A stretch of 64,000 nt of DNA from Pectobacterium actinidiae (GCF_000803315.1 NZ_JRMH01000001.1:2232001-2296000), one strand, 5' to 3'; shown: positions 39,617-48,673, numbered from the stretch's first letter. Numbers and translations are program-made. Notes: a model not told the origin generated them from the sequence alone.

Positions 39617-40366
39617 TCAGCCCTCGCGGTGTACGCTTAAACCGGCAAAAGATTGGCTAACCGGCATCATTTCCAATGTGTTGATGTTGACGTGTGCTGG
39701 CAGCGTGGCAACCCAGAAAACGGCTTCAGACACATCTTCAGCCGTCAGCGGCGTCGTGTTGTCATACGTTTTGCTGACTTTGTCATCGTTACCTTTGAAA
39801 CGCACGGCCGAGAACTCGGTTCCACCGACCAGACCCGGTTCGATATTGGTTACGCGGATTCGGGTGCCAGACAGGTCCGCACGTAAACCCAGGCTAAACT
39901 GCTGGACGAACGCCTTGCTGGCACCGTACACGTTACCGCCCGCATAAGGCCAGTTTCCTGCGGTAGAACCGATGTTGATGACGTGACCGATATTACGCTC
40001 CACCATGGCTGGCAGCAGCGCGCGCGTCATAAACACCAGCCCTTTGTTGTTGGTATCAATCATATTTTCCCAATCGTCTACCGACGCTTTATGCGCAGGC
40101 TCCAGACCCAGCGCCAGCCCGGCGTTGTTGACCAGCACATCAATCGTCCGCCATTCGGCTGGCAGGGTGGCAACGGCCTGTTCAATCGCCTGACGGTCGC
40201 GCACGTCCAGTTTTAACGGATACAGCGCATCGCCCAGTTCCGTCTTCAGCGCATCCAAGCGTTCCTGACGGCGACCCGTCGCGATCACTTTATGGCCCGC
40301 ACTAATAAACTTACGCGTAATTGACTCACCAAACCCAGCTGTTGCACCGGTAACAAAAATAATCAT
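39617..40366 (-). CDS. ydfG: 3-hydroxy acid dehydrogenase / malonic semialdehyde reductase YdfG
   Basis: A 249-residue short-chain dehydrogenase with the NADP-binding TGATAGFGE near residue 6, VNNAGLALG near residue 80, and the catalytic Ser plus Tyr-x3-Lys (INIGSTAG, then YGASKAF). In E. coli YdfG oxidises L-allo-threonine and serine and reduces malonic semialdehyde, which also detoxifies a product of the Rut pathway. I chose ATG 40366 because GGGAG is 8 bases upstream; the ATG at 40372 is too close to it. Confidence 0.93.
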   Translation of the reverse strand: MIIFVTGATAGFGESITRKFISAGHKVIATGRRQERLDALKTELGDALYPLKLDVRDRQAIEQAVATLPAEWRTIDVLVNNAGLALGLEPAHKASVDDWENMIDTNNKGLVFMTRALLPAMVERNIGHVINIGSTAGNWPYAGGNVYGASKAFVQQFSLGLRADLSGTRIRVTNIEPGLVGGTEFSAVRFKGNDDKVSKTYDNTTPLTAEDVSEAVFWVATLPAHVNINTLEMMPVSQSFAGLSVHREG

Positions 40367-40568
40367 GCTCATTTCTCCCTGACCGTTCTCGTATTCTGCT
40401 TGTGCCTGATATCACTATAAATTGAAAGGCATGCGATCATTTAGCCGCGCAATTCCCCGTGGGTCAAGCGTTACTCCGGTTTCAACGATGCGGTTTTGCA
40501 AGAATTGCCCCTCAGATCGAGGGGCGAGTGTCGTGCCATTGCGAACGCAAGAGCGGTATAACGAGGGA

Positions 40569-41756
40569 TTAAATCCAATTTTTCTTACGGAATTCTCGCA
40601 TGGTATCCGCAACCCACTGCATTTCCTGCGGTGTCCCCAACGAGATGCGACACCAGTTATCCGCAGGAGGAAACGCACGACCAATCAGCACGCCGGAGTC
40701 TGCCATATGCTTTTGGTAATCCTTAAGTGGCACGACCAATTGGTGGAAAACAAAGTTTCCCTCTGACGGTAAGTAAGGCAATTTCAGCTCATCTAACGCT
40801 TTCAACAGGATTTGGCGCGACACATCATTACTCTTTTTGCTGTAGGTAATGAATGCCGAGTCGTTCATGGATGCCAATGCGGCATCTACGCCGCTAAAGT
40901 TGATTTTTTCACCCGCGACATGCTTTCCCATCAACGCAATGACGTTGGGATGAGCGACGGCATATCCAACGCGCATACCGGCCATAGCGTGTATTTTGGA
41001 GAAGGTTTTGAGCAGAATAATGTTCTCTGCACCTTGGCTAATCATCGGCGAAATAGAACGAAAACGTGGATCGTTGACGAACTCGGCGTAGGCCTCGTCA
41101 ACGATAAACATCGTATTGGCCGGCTTGCTGGCAATCCACGGTTCGATGACATCAGCCGGGGTAATCGTACCCGTTGGGTTGTTCGGATTGACCAGATAAA
41201 CGATGGAGGGACCGCTGTAACTGGCCACGGCCGCTTTTAGCCCTTCAATATCGAACGCCCAGTTGTCGAGCATTTTGACTTTCGTGACGTTAATGCCGGC
41301 AATTTTGGCAAAGTGTTCGCCATCGCCATAGGTTAATTCAGGAATCACCAACTGTGCACCCAGCGATGCGTAGGCTTCAATTGCCGCCCGGATGCCTTCG
41401 GACGATCCGGCTGTTAACAGGATGGAAGGGGCCTCGACCTGATGATGCGCCGCCAGCTTATTGCCAAGCAGTAAAATTTCATTCTTTGCATAGCGGTTGG
41501 CTTTCACGACGGCCTCGCGCGCGGCGGCTTGCGCCTTGGGCGACATACCCAGTGGATTTTCATTGAAGTTAATACGGATTGGATTCGTGGCCGACGGTGC
41601 GGTAAATGCCGCGTTCTCGGGCTGTATCTCGGCAAAAACCCGCGAGCTTAACCCTGTGGTTACCGCCGCCGTTCCCAGCAGGGCGCCAGAAAGTTTTAAT
41701 AATGCTCTGCGTTTCGGGTTTAACACGTCGCTTTCATTGATTAAAAAATTCATCAA
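40569..41756 (-). CDS. Tat-exported HisC-like PLP-dependent aminotransferase
   Basis: A 395-residue fold-type I aminotransferase of the histidinol-phosphate aminotransferase type, preceded by a twin-arginine signal peptide. KRRALLKLSG is at residues 15-24, then a hydrophobic run to AFAE-like SRVFAE at 38-43. Core motifs are INFNENPLGMSP (62-73), LVNPNNPTG (188-196), VDEAYAEF (219-226) and PLP lysine K254 in TFSKIHAMAG. Tat export fits a cofactor-bearing enzyme folded before transport, so it should act in the periplasm, which is unusual for an aminotransferase. The substrate is unknown. It stands alone, with a 306-base upstream region. Confidence 0.78.
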   Translation of the reverse strand: MMNFLINESDVLNPKRRALLKLSGALLGTAAVTTGLSSRVFAEIQPENAAFTAPSATNPIRINFNENPLGMSPKAQAAAREAVVKANRYAKNEILLLGNKLAAHHQVEAPSILLTAGSSEGIRAAIEAYASLGAQLVIPELTYGDGEHFAKIAGINVTKVKMLDNWAFDIEGLKAAVASYSGPSIVYLVNPNNPTGTITPADVIEPWIASKPANTMFIVDEAYAEFVNDPRFRSISPMISQGAENIILLKTFSKIHAMAGMRVGYAVAHPNVIALMGKHVAGEKINFSGVDAALASMNDSAFITYSKKSNDVSRQILLKALDELKLPYLPSEGNFVFHQLVVPLKDYQKHMADSGVLIGRAFPPADNWCRISLGTPQEMQWVADTMREFRKKNWI

Positions 41757-42062
41757 AACACTCTCCTTAGTTACATAATGACGGGAGAGCTAAAGCATAA
41801 AACGCGCCAACTTCTTTAATCGATGGCGCGCTAATGCCTTGTCAAATAGGTTAAATAACATTTTCTTACCACAAGTATTCCCGTCTGGCGGGAAAGAGTG
41901 CGTTTTCTGATGCGCTAATTAACGGTAAGAAAAACTGGTTTATTCATCGAGTGATTAAATCGAGTAATATAAATCACTTATGCAAGAGATCCATCATGAC
42001 GCATACAATGATGCATCATGATGCGTTTGCCCTATGAGATAGCGAGTGCATAGCGGAGGACA
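41757..42062. other. Upstream region of the Tat aminotransferase with repeated motifs
   Basis: 306 bases without a gene. CATCATGACGCAT (41992-42004) is repeated as CATCATGATGCGT (42014-42026), 22 bases apart, and they flank the palindrome ATGATGCATCAT (42008-42019). These may be protein-binding sites; no regulator gene is adjacent. Confidence 0.45.
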
Positions 42063-43280
42063 TCACGTTTCTTGATTGTCGGCTTCTACCGCCGCATACA
42101 ATCGCTCAAGAATATCGGGAAAAGCAGACTGCACGCGGTTCCAGCTCGGCACAAACGGTTTATCCCCCAGGACATCGCTATAGGCATGGCCAGAAAAGGT
42201 GATCACATCAGAAAATAACTCCACCGCCGACTCCTCTTTATGGCGGTCGAAACTCAGGCCATTCATGCGTGCGTCATGTTCGAAAGCATCAATCATATCG
42301 AGCGCGGTCCGGTAGTAGGTCGCCCGCAGGACGCGGAAAGAGTCCGTGGTGATATTCACGCCGAGAATCGCCAGCTTGCGATACAGCGCTTTTGTGATAT
42401 CCGTTGCCATACGCTGCAATCCCGCGTTTGGATCATCTTCAGACATCGGCTGATGTTTATGGTCGTAGCGATCCGCGATATCCACCTGACAAATACGGCG
42501 GGTTGCGGTTCCGCGATAAATTTCTGACAGCACGCCAATTTCCAGTCCCCAATCGCCAGGAATACGCAGGTTGTTCAGGATGGTGGTGCGCATCGCAAAC
42601 TCGCCGGACAGCGGGTATCGGTAGCTGCGCATGTAATCCAGATAGTCGGAATTGCCGTAGACCTTTTGCAGCGATTTCAGTAACGGGTAAACCAGCAGAC
42701 GCCCCACACGGCCATTCAGTTTTCCCTCTGCAACACGGGCGTAATAGCCTTTACAAAAGTCATAATTAAAATGCGGATTTGCCACAGGATAGAGCAGGCG
42801 GGCAAGCATTGCCCGGTCATAGGTGACAATGTCACAATCATGTAGCGCCACACAGTCAGAACGACGCGATGCCAGCGTGTAGCCGACACAAAACCAGACA
42901 TTCCGCCCTTTGCCGGGTTCCTCCGGTGCCAGCGACTTTTCTGCCAGTTCATCGCTGAGCGCCTTTAGGCGCGGACCATCGTTCCAGAGAATTCGATGTC
43001 GGTGCGGCAACCGAGAGAAAAATTTTCGGGCGTAAAGAAACTGCTCCCGATCGGCGCGATCTAACCCAATCACAATTTCGCCAAGGTAAGAAACCTGAGA
43101 CAACTGATCGACAATGTGGCTCAGCGCAGGGCCTTCCAGCTCAGAATACAGCGATGGCAGAATCAGCCCCATGCTGTTTTGCCCGGAAAATACCTGAAGT
43201 TCATACTCCAGCTCTTCCGTGCTGCGCTGAGTGAGATTGTGAAAATTGGTAATGATGCCGTCTTGATAAAATTCGCTCAT
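42063..43280 (-). CDS. gpgS: Glucosyl-3-phosphoglycerate synthase (GpgS-like glycosyltransferase)
   Basis: A 405-residue GT-A glycosyltransferase with a metal-binding ALHDCDIVTYDR motif near residue 148 and GEFAMRTTILNNLRIPGDWGLEIGVL split around residue 230, typical of GpgS enzymes (GT81). It should join glucose from a nucleotide sugar to 3-phosphoglycerate. The adjacent phosphatase then gives glucosylglycerate, a compatible solute reported in soft-rot bacteria. AGGAG lies 8 bases before the ATG. Mannosyl-3-phosphoglycerate synthase is a related alternative, judged less likely from these motifs and genus. Confidence 0.82.
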   Translation of the reverse strand: MSEFYQDGIITNFHNLTQRSTEELEYELQVFSGQNSMGLILPSLYSELEGPALSHIVDQLSQVSYLGEIVIGLDRADREQFLYARKFFSRLPHRHRILWNDGPRLKALSDELAEKSLAPEEPGKGRNVWFCVGYTLASRRSDCVALHDCDIVTYDRAMLARLLYPVANPHFNYDFCKGYYARVAEGKLNGRVGRLLVYPLLKSLQKVYGNSDYLDYMRSYRYPLSGEFAMRTTILNNLRIPGDWGLEIGVLSEIYRGTATRRICQVDIADRYDHKHQPMSEDDPNAGLQRMATDITKALYRKLAILGVNITTDSFRVLRATYYRTALDMIDAFEHDARMNGLSFDRHKEESAVELFSDVITFSGHAYSDVLGDKPFVPSWNRVQSAFPDILERLYAAVEADNQET

Positions 43281-43310
43281 CCTATGCTCCTATACCATCT
43301 TGAGGCTATG

Positions 43311-44135
43311 TCATACCGAGAAATGACCGTTGTTGATAAAGTGATCCAGTCCTTCACTCCAACCTTGAGGCCCTGAATGCTGCGTGCCATATTGCTTGCC
43401 GCTGTACGATTCAGGTAGGTTAACAATTTGATTTTCTTTGCCTTTAATTAATACGGCGCAGTCCACTGCGCATAACAGAGAGATATCATTCGGACCGTCT
43501 CCCAGACCAAGAGTCGTGATGTCAGTACCAAACTTCTCGATATACTGTGTTTTTATCCAGTTAACCATGAATCCTTTACTCGTTTGAGCATTCATGACGT
43601 GATAGAAGCGGCCACCTTGTGTCAGAGCCAGATCCGCCTTTGCCAATAACTGGCAAAAACGCGGTAGGGCATTTTGCTCGTCCAGCCACAGCAGCGGTTC
43701 CGTGGCTTCTCGCTGTTGCGCACGTTGGGCGTCTTGTTCGGTTAACCCCGTCATCTCTGCGATTTCCGCGCTGTTCATATCGCCAAAGCCTTTGAAGCGA
43801 AAACCGGATGCGCGTAGTTGCATCAACTGGGTGCGAATAATGGAATACTCTGCGCCAATCCTCTTCTTTGGGTAATCAGGATGCGTTTGCCATGCCGACG
43901 GCAGCACGGCAATAGCGCCGTTTTCTGCAATGTAGGGATATTGTTCCAGCCCGAGCGCCTGCCGTAAGGGCTCAATCTCAGCCTCCGTTTTACTGGTGGT
44001 AATAATCAACGGGGTTGCCTCGTTTGCTAGCCGCGCCAGCCACGGTTGCGCGGCATCCCACCGATAAGTCTCATGATCGAGCAACGATCCGTCGAGATCG
44101 CTGAAAATAATCAGCTTCGTATTACGCATTTGCAT
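43311..44135 (-). CDS. gpgP: Glucosyl/mannosyl-3-phosphoglycerate phosphatase (HAD IIB)
   Basis: A 274-residue HAD-superfamily phosphatase of the MPGP/YedP group. The nucleophile motif is FSDLDGSLLD (residues about 11-20), motif II is ITTSKTEAEI, and the acidic motif III is GLGDGPNDISLL near residue 210. It lies 30 bases upstream of gpgS in the same direction, so both steps of glucosylglycerate synthesis come from one transcript. Family members act on glucosyl- or mannosyl-3-phosphoglycerate; the neighbour decides for the glucosyl form. ATG 44135 or 44129 are both possible starts. Confidence 0.82.
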   Translation of the reverse strand: MQMRNTKLIIFSDLDGSLLDHETYRWDAAQPWLARLANEATPLIITTSKTEAEIEPLRQALGLEQYPYIAENGAIAVLPSAWQTHPDYPKKRIGAEYSIIRTQLMQLRASGFRFKGFGDMNSAEIAEMTGLTEQDAQRAQQREATEPLLWLDEQNALPRFCQLLAKADLALTQGGRFYHVMNAQTSKGFMVNWIKTQYIEKFGTDITTLGLGDGPNDISLLCAVDCAVLIKGKENQIVNLPESYSGKQYGTQHSGPQGWSEGLDHFINNGHFSV

Positions 44136-44509
44136 AAGTTCCCCATGTTTTATCGTGGATAAACAGAGAGTAACGATGGACGATTAACGTTATTCAGAAA
44201 GGGGCGTATCTGTCAGTGAGGTGTTGTGTCCGTGGTATTGATGAATGTGATCATAGTCACATTTAAAGGATAGGCGGTGATACATATCTTCACCAATAAT
44301 ATAATGATATGGCTATTCTCCGACGGGCTGATGAATATCAGCGTGTACGACTTTTATCCTGAAACGTTGTATTCCAGTCGGTCGGGCTCACGCTAAAACG
44401 CAGGTTTAACCTGCTGAATAAAATAATCTTTTATTACCTGCCTCTGAACGAGGCAGGTATAAGAGTAAATAACCGTGTAGATGTGCTGTTATCTATCCAC
44501 CCGGCTGAT
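44136..44509. other. Intergenic region between gpgP and the coiled-coil operon
   Basis: 374 bases with no gene. It holds the promoter of gpgP-gpgS and, at 44436-44458, a 9-bp hairpin (ACCTGCCTC/GAGGCAGGT) that probably ends the coiled-coil operon. The minus-strand tail is AT-rich (AATAAAAGATTATTTT) but not a pure T-run. Confidence 0.55.
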
Positions 44510-46348
44510 TTACGCTTTCGACTGTATACGATCGCGATACCGATTCAGTTCTTTCAGTTTGGCCGATGCGGCCTGCTTACGTTTGAAGGCAATGTCCTCG
44601 ATCTGGCTTGCCGTGGTACTGAGATAGGATTTCAGTTCATCACCAGTCAGGTACGTGCCGCTCAATTTATTCAGTTTGCTCCAACCGTCTTTAAAGTTAT
44701 CCACAAACCTGGCTGACACGATGCCAACGGCCTGCCATTCAGCCGTTTGAGTAATGAAGAAATCATTTGTGTTCCGTTTGATGCGCTTCGTGAAACTTTT
44801 CGTCGGCTGATTCCGATCGAGCGCTTTCTGGAGCAGGTCTGACTGCTCGGTCGAACTTTCTACGACGCTCTGCATGAAATTCGCAAACGTTTTGAAGAAA
44901 AAAGAGATTTCGACAATAATTTCACGCATCCGCTTCAGCGCTTTGAGGCTCAGCCCCAGAGACTGGATCGCCAGTTCAATGGTTTCCTCTTCGCTTCGTT
45001 GTCCCTTTAGCAGGGCGTTTATTTTTACCAGCTCTGCCGCTTGTGTACGTTTCTCTTTTTCATAAGCCTCGACCTTTTCCAGCATTTTCATCTGCATGCT
45101 GCGGAGACCCGTCGCCTGTTGTTCTTGTTTCTCTGCCATTTTTCCCATATTATCGCCAAGGGAATCCAGCGCGGCATTTAAGGCTTTCAGCGCGGTTTCT
45201 GCCGCCGAAATCTTGCTGACCTTTTCTTTGATTTCTGCACTGTTGTCTTTGATTCTATTATCTAGAGATTCCAGCTGTACCGCTTTCGCGTCTGCATCGA
45301 TCTGTGCGTCTTCTTCAATTTTTTCCTTTTCGGCCGTGAGCTCCTGATTCTTCTTCTCCAGCTCGGCTTTTTCACGCTCAGCGGTCGTTTTTTCGGTACG
45401 TTTGTCAGCAATTTTTCCCTTAGTTTCTATTGCCTTCGCTGTTGTGTCGTTCTCTTCTGTCGCAGTTTCCGCATTGATCAACTGCCGTGCCGTAGAGTTG
45501 ACTGAAGCGGCAACCAGCGATGCGCCTCCCGTGGCGACCCCTGTGATGCCAGCAGTAATTGCCGGAACCATGGATGAAATCATCTGTGCGCCGATGCTCA
45601 CGATAGACATGATAAAAGCGCGATCCTCAGCCGTTTCTGCTTGCGATTTATATTCGTTCGCCATTTTTTCATACTTGGCGATATCGTTCTGGAGGTCTTG
45701 TACCAGGCTATCCAGTTTTTCGCGTTGTGCATTGTTCTCAGCAATTTCTTTTTCTATCTTTTCCTTATTTTTCAAACGCGCAGATAGCGCCAGCTCTCCC
45801 TGCTGTGTCGTCTTGGTGGTATCGTCAATAATGCTATCGTAGGTATTCGCAATCTTTGTCAAATCGGCACTGACTCGCTCAGCCCGTTTCTTGATTTCTT
45901 TGGCCAGATCCACTAAATCCTCGCCAATGAAATCTTGCAGGTCCTGAGGATTATTGCTGTCACGGGCCTCCGCCCAGTCACCGAACAGGGTGCGTAATAA
46001 TTTGAGAATTCGTTCAGCATCCGTCGACGCGTCGCGCATTTTCTGTTCGCTTTCATACTGAGCCGCAATCAGGCGACTCATCAACTTATCAATCTCAACC
46101 CTGATCTTTCCTTCTTCCTGCGGCGTTGTGTTGTAGGCGATATAAAGCAAATCGATGGCGTTATCGGTGTCTTCCTTGGATCGGGAAACGTCATAGGTGC
46201 CCTCAATCCTCCTGATGTAATCCTCAACCAGGGGGTGGTTGACATCAGGCAACGCCACGTTATTACTGTCCAGAATTTCCTCGACTTGGGCGTCAATACG
46301 TTTATTGACATCGAACTCGATACTGATGATTTTATTTTCAGCAGCCAT
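44510..46348 (-). CDS. Large coiled-coil protein with central hydrophobic hairpin (possible alpha-helical pore-former component)
   Basis: A 612-residue, almost wholly helical protein. Two long charged coiled-coil regions (residues about 185-240 and 300-430) flank an uncharged Gly/Ala-rich hydrophobic segment at about 244-290 (SIVSIGAQMISSMVPAITAG, then GVATGGASLVAAS). A second apolar patch, EISFFFKTFANFMQ, lies near residue 480. This coil-hydrophobic-coil layout is the hallmark of ClyA/Hbl/Nhe/XaxAB-type pore-forming proteins, but I cannot assign a family. No signal peptide and no cysteines are seen. GAGGAGAG lies 6 bases before ATG 46348; the frame extends to 46402 inside the upstream gene. 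It is 28 bases after its partner gene. Confidence 0.6.
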   Translation of the reverse strand: MAAENKIISIEFDVNKRIDAQVEEILDSNNVALPDVNHPLVEDYIRRIEGTYDVSRSKEDTDNAIDLLYIAYNTTPQEEGKIRVEIDKLMSRLIAAQYESEQKMRDASTDAERILKLLRTLFGDWAEARDSNNPQDLQDFIGEDLVDLAKEIKKRAERVSADLTKIANTYDSIIDDTTKTTQQGELALSARLKNKEKIEKEIAENNAQREKLDSLVQDLQNDIAKYEKMANEYKSQAETAEDRAFIMSIVSIGAQMISSMVPAITAGITGVATGGASLVAASVNSTARQLINAETATEENDTTAKAIETKGKIADKRTEKTTAEREKAELEKKNQELTAEKEKIEEDAQIDADAKAVQLESLDNRIKDNSAEIKEKVSKISAAETALKALNAALDSLGDNMGKMAEKQEQQATGLRSMQMKMLEKVEAYEKEKRTQAAELVKINALLKGQRSEEETIELAIQSLGLSLKALKRMREIIVEISFFFKTFANFMQSVVESSTEQSDLLQKALDRNQPTKSFTKRIKRNTNDFFITQTAEWQAVGIVSARFVDNFKDGWSKLNKLSGTYLTGDELKSYLSTTASQIEDIAFKRKQAASAKLKELNRYRDRIQSKA

Positions 46349-46376
46349 GTTTCTCTCCTCAGATTCAGCAAAAAGG

Positions 46377-47267
46377 TTAGTTTGTGCAGATACGCTCGCC
46401 ATCCGGAAGTTGCAGGCCGTTTATGTCGAGCAATTCTTGAGACTTAAGCAGTAAAACATTCAACGATTCAGATTCTTGGTGCAGGCGACTCACAATAAAC
46501 CGACGGTCTGAAGTCGGATCGAGACCGTTAAGCTCCGTCAAAGAGTCGTTAAATCTAGCGAGTAGGGTGGCGTTATCCTGTTTGAGCGTTCTAATCTCGG
46601 TCAGTGATGCTTTGATCACGCCGATCTTGTTTTCGACTGCGGCAATATCAGCTCTGTTTTGCTCAGACTTCGTCAGGTTTTCCTTTAACTGTGCTTCAGC
46701 CTGATCATTTTCATTGCGCGCGGCCTCATATCGTTCTTTAGAGCCAGCGGCTCGCATGTCGATTTCCTGCCTTTTGTTATCCAGCCTGCGCAAATCCCCG
46801 TTCAGGCCAGTAATTTCTCCGGCAAAGTCACACATGAAACCCAAAAAGCCAAACTGACGTTTGCAACTGTCAAGTTCAGCCTCTCTTGCACGAATCTGAT
46901 GCCTGATTTCCTGCATCTTGTTTTCCAGATCACGCCGTTCCATCAATGCCATCTCAAGGCGGTTGGAAAACTCTTTAGCTGCATAGGTTGCACGCTCCAG
47001 TTCGGTAGCCAATTTCTGATCCTGACGGTGCAATTCACCCGCCGTTTCCTGTAACCGATGACTACTCGCCTCAAGCTCCGCATCTTTATCAGCGTAGCAC
47101 TGTCCTTTAGCGACCAGCGCCGCATCAATACGCTGTGCGTTGGCAATCTGCGCATTGAATGCTTCAATTTCAGATGGCGTCAGCGTTTGGGTTGCCGCTG
47201 ACAGAGAAAGGGATGTAGTAAAAAATATGGCGAGAAAAGCACCCCAGAGATAGTTCAAGCGCAGCAT
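46377..47267 (-). CDS. Secreted coiled-coil partner protein
   Basis: A 296-residue protein with a Sec signal peptide (hydrophobic residues 8-20, cleavage after about A25). The mature part is nearly all helix: a long heptad-like region (about 60-135), a short apolar turn (FGFLGFMCDFAGEITGL, 139-155), then a second coil (about 156-245). Cysteines at 57, 135, 146 and 294 could form disulfides. Together this suggests a helical hairpin whose tip is hydrophobic. It is the first gene of the two-gene operon; GGGAGAA precedes the ATG. No known family was recognised. Periplasmic chaperone/adaptor or toxin subunit are both open. Confidence 0.6.
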   Translation of the reverse strand: MLRLNYLWGAFLAIFFTTSLSLSAATQTLTPSEIEAFNAQIANAQRIDAALVAKGQCYADKDAELEASSHRLQETAGELHRQDQKLATELERATYAAKEFSNRLEMALMERRDLENKMQEIRHQIRAREAELDSCKRQFGFLGFMCDFAGEITGLNGDLRRLDNKRQEIDMRAAGSKERYEAARNENDQAEAQLKENLTKSEQNRADIAAVENKIGVIKASLTEIRTLKQDNATLLARFNDSLTELNGLDPTSDRRFIVSRLHQESESLNVLLLKSQELLDINGLQLPDGERICTN

Positions 47268-47510
47268 GTTGGATTCTCCCTATTGTGTATTCGTCGAGAC
47301 TGAAACGTCACGGACTACGGTAGCAATAGGGAGATCTGTCGTGATATACGGCATCTAACTGACAGTATGGCGGGTGTAATGCATAGGCTGACAACATTTT
47401 GGGATAAGACGAGCTTCTTCTGTGACATACTGATTTTCAGCGTTATCTTGTTATCGTCGTCAGGCACGATAAGAGCCAACGTGCCATCCCATTATTAAAA
47501 GGACCACCCG

Positions 47511-47741
47511 ATGCCCCATATTGATGTCAAACACTTCCCGAGAAATCTGTCTGAAGAAGAGAAGAAAGTTGTCGCGGAAGATCTCGCTGCGGTTTTGAAG
47601 AAGCACTTCGGCTCTTCCGACGATTCGCTTTCTGTTGCGTTTAACGAAATTCAGCCGGAGCGCTGGAAGGATGATGTTTACGATCCCGTCATCAAACCGC
47701 AGTTGGATACGTTGGCGAAAAAGCCGGGGTATTCGTATTAA
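47511..47741 (+). CDS. pptA: Tautomerase PptA (4-oxalocrotonate tautomerase family)
   Basis: A 76-residue small tautomerase, like E. coli PptA (YdcE). The N terminus MPHIDVKHFPRNL puts proline next to the initiator methionine; after methionine removal Pro1 is the catalytic base in this family. The C terminus ends KKPGYSY. The physiological substrate is unknown. It has its own promoter region, divergent from the coiled-coil operon, and faces the end of yddG. Confidence 0.9.
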   Translation: MPHIDVKHFPRNLSEEEKKVVAEDLAAVLKKHFGSSDDSLSVAFNEIQPERWKDDVYDPVIKPQLDTLAKKPGYSY

Positions 47742-47761
47742 TTCGCCCGTATCCCGACGGA

Positions 47762-48673
47762 TTAATTTGCCTGCTCCGAAACGCTTTCCACTGTAGCGGA
47801 GCGGGTTGACCACCAACACAGTAGCGATCCCAGACTAACCATCGCCGCGCCTTGCCAAAAAGCAATGGTTAACGTCGAATTAAGAATAAATGACGCAAGC
47901 GCCGCGGAAATGACGGGAATGAAATAAGACGCGGTCGCCAGAACGGTGACGTTACCGTGAAGAATACCCACGTTCCATGCGGCGTAACCAAACCCCATAG
48001 CGCCGGCAGCGAGAATCAAGCTGATAATAACAGGCGTGCTGATAATAAACGCGGGTTGAGGAGCAAGCAGATAGTGAACCCACAGCGTTAACGCCGTTAG
48101 CATAAAGAAGAGGGTAATACCGTTCGCACCGTTCGCGATTTTCTTGGTTACCGCGCAGTAAGTCGCCCAGATAATGGCGCCGCCAAAAGCCAGCCCATAG
48201 CTTAATGGATTGCTATAGAGGTTATTAATAATGCTGCTCAAGGATAACCCTTCGTCACCGCCTAATACCCAGCCAATTCCCGTGATAGCCAGCAGCATTC
48301 CGGGGATGATAACCAGACTGGTTTTTTGCCGATTAACCAAGACGGATAAAAGAATCGTCAGGCTTGGCCAGAGGTAGTTAACCATGCCGACTTCGATTGC
48401 CTGAGTGCTGCTATTGGCATAGCCAAGGGATAAAGAGAGGCACAGTTCGTAGCAGACAAACAGCATACTGCCAGCAATGAGGTAGGATACGGGGAAGGTT
48501 TTGATTTTAGGAAAGCCGACCGTAATGAATAACATCACCGAGCTTAACGTGTAGATCATCGCTGCACCGCCAACCGCCCCGAACCCTTCACTCACGCTTC
48601 GAATCAGCCCGACAATGGCACTCCAAAGTACGACCGCGGTTAACCCAATGAGTGTTGCTTTTTGTGATGTCAT
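47762..48673 (-). CDS. yddG: Aromatic amino acid exporter YddG (EamA/DMT family)
   Basis: A 303-residue transporter with ten hydrophobic helices arranged as two EamA repeats. It is close to E. coli YddG: QKATLIGLTAVVLWSAIVGL at the start, IEVGMVNYLWPSLTIL near residue 95, and AAWNVGILHGNVTVLA near residue 230. It exports aromatic amino acids in E. coli. Its stop is 20 bases from the pptA stop. Confidence 0.92.
   Translation of the reverse strand: MTSQKATLIGLTAVVLWSAIVGLIRSVSEGFGAVGGAAMIYTLSSVMLFITVGFPKIKTFPVSYLIAGSMLFVCYELCLSLSLGYANSSTQAIEVGMVNYLWPSLTILLSVLVNRQKTSLVIIPGMLLAITGIGWVLGGDEGLSLSSIINNLYSNPLSYGLAFGGAIIWATYCAVTKKIANGANGITLFFMLTALTLWVHYLLAPQPAFIISTPVIISLILAAGAMGFGYAAWNVGILHGNVTVLATASYFIPVISAALASFILNSTLTIAFWQGAAMVSLGSLLCWWSTRSATVESVSEQAN

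Noticed and set aside
41767..41780. Second Ter-like sequence (TTAGTTACATAATG)
   Set aside because: Only the first nine bases match the Ter core; the essential ACATACT end is missing.
45402..45842. Serine/alanine-rich open frame on the plus strand
   Set aside because: It mirrors the coiled-coil codons of the 612-residue gene; no ribosome-binding site or recognisable protein.
46349..46402. Longer N terminus of the 612-residue coiled-coil protein
   Set aside because: These codons overlap the end of the upstream gene, and a strong GAGGAGAG site precedes ATG 46348.
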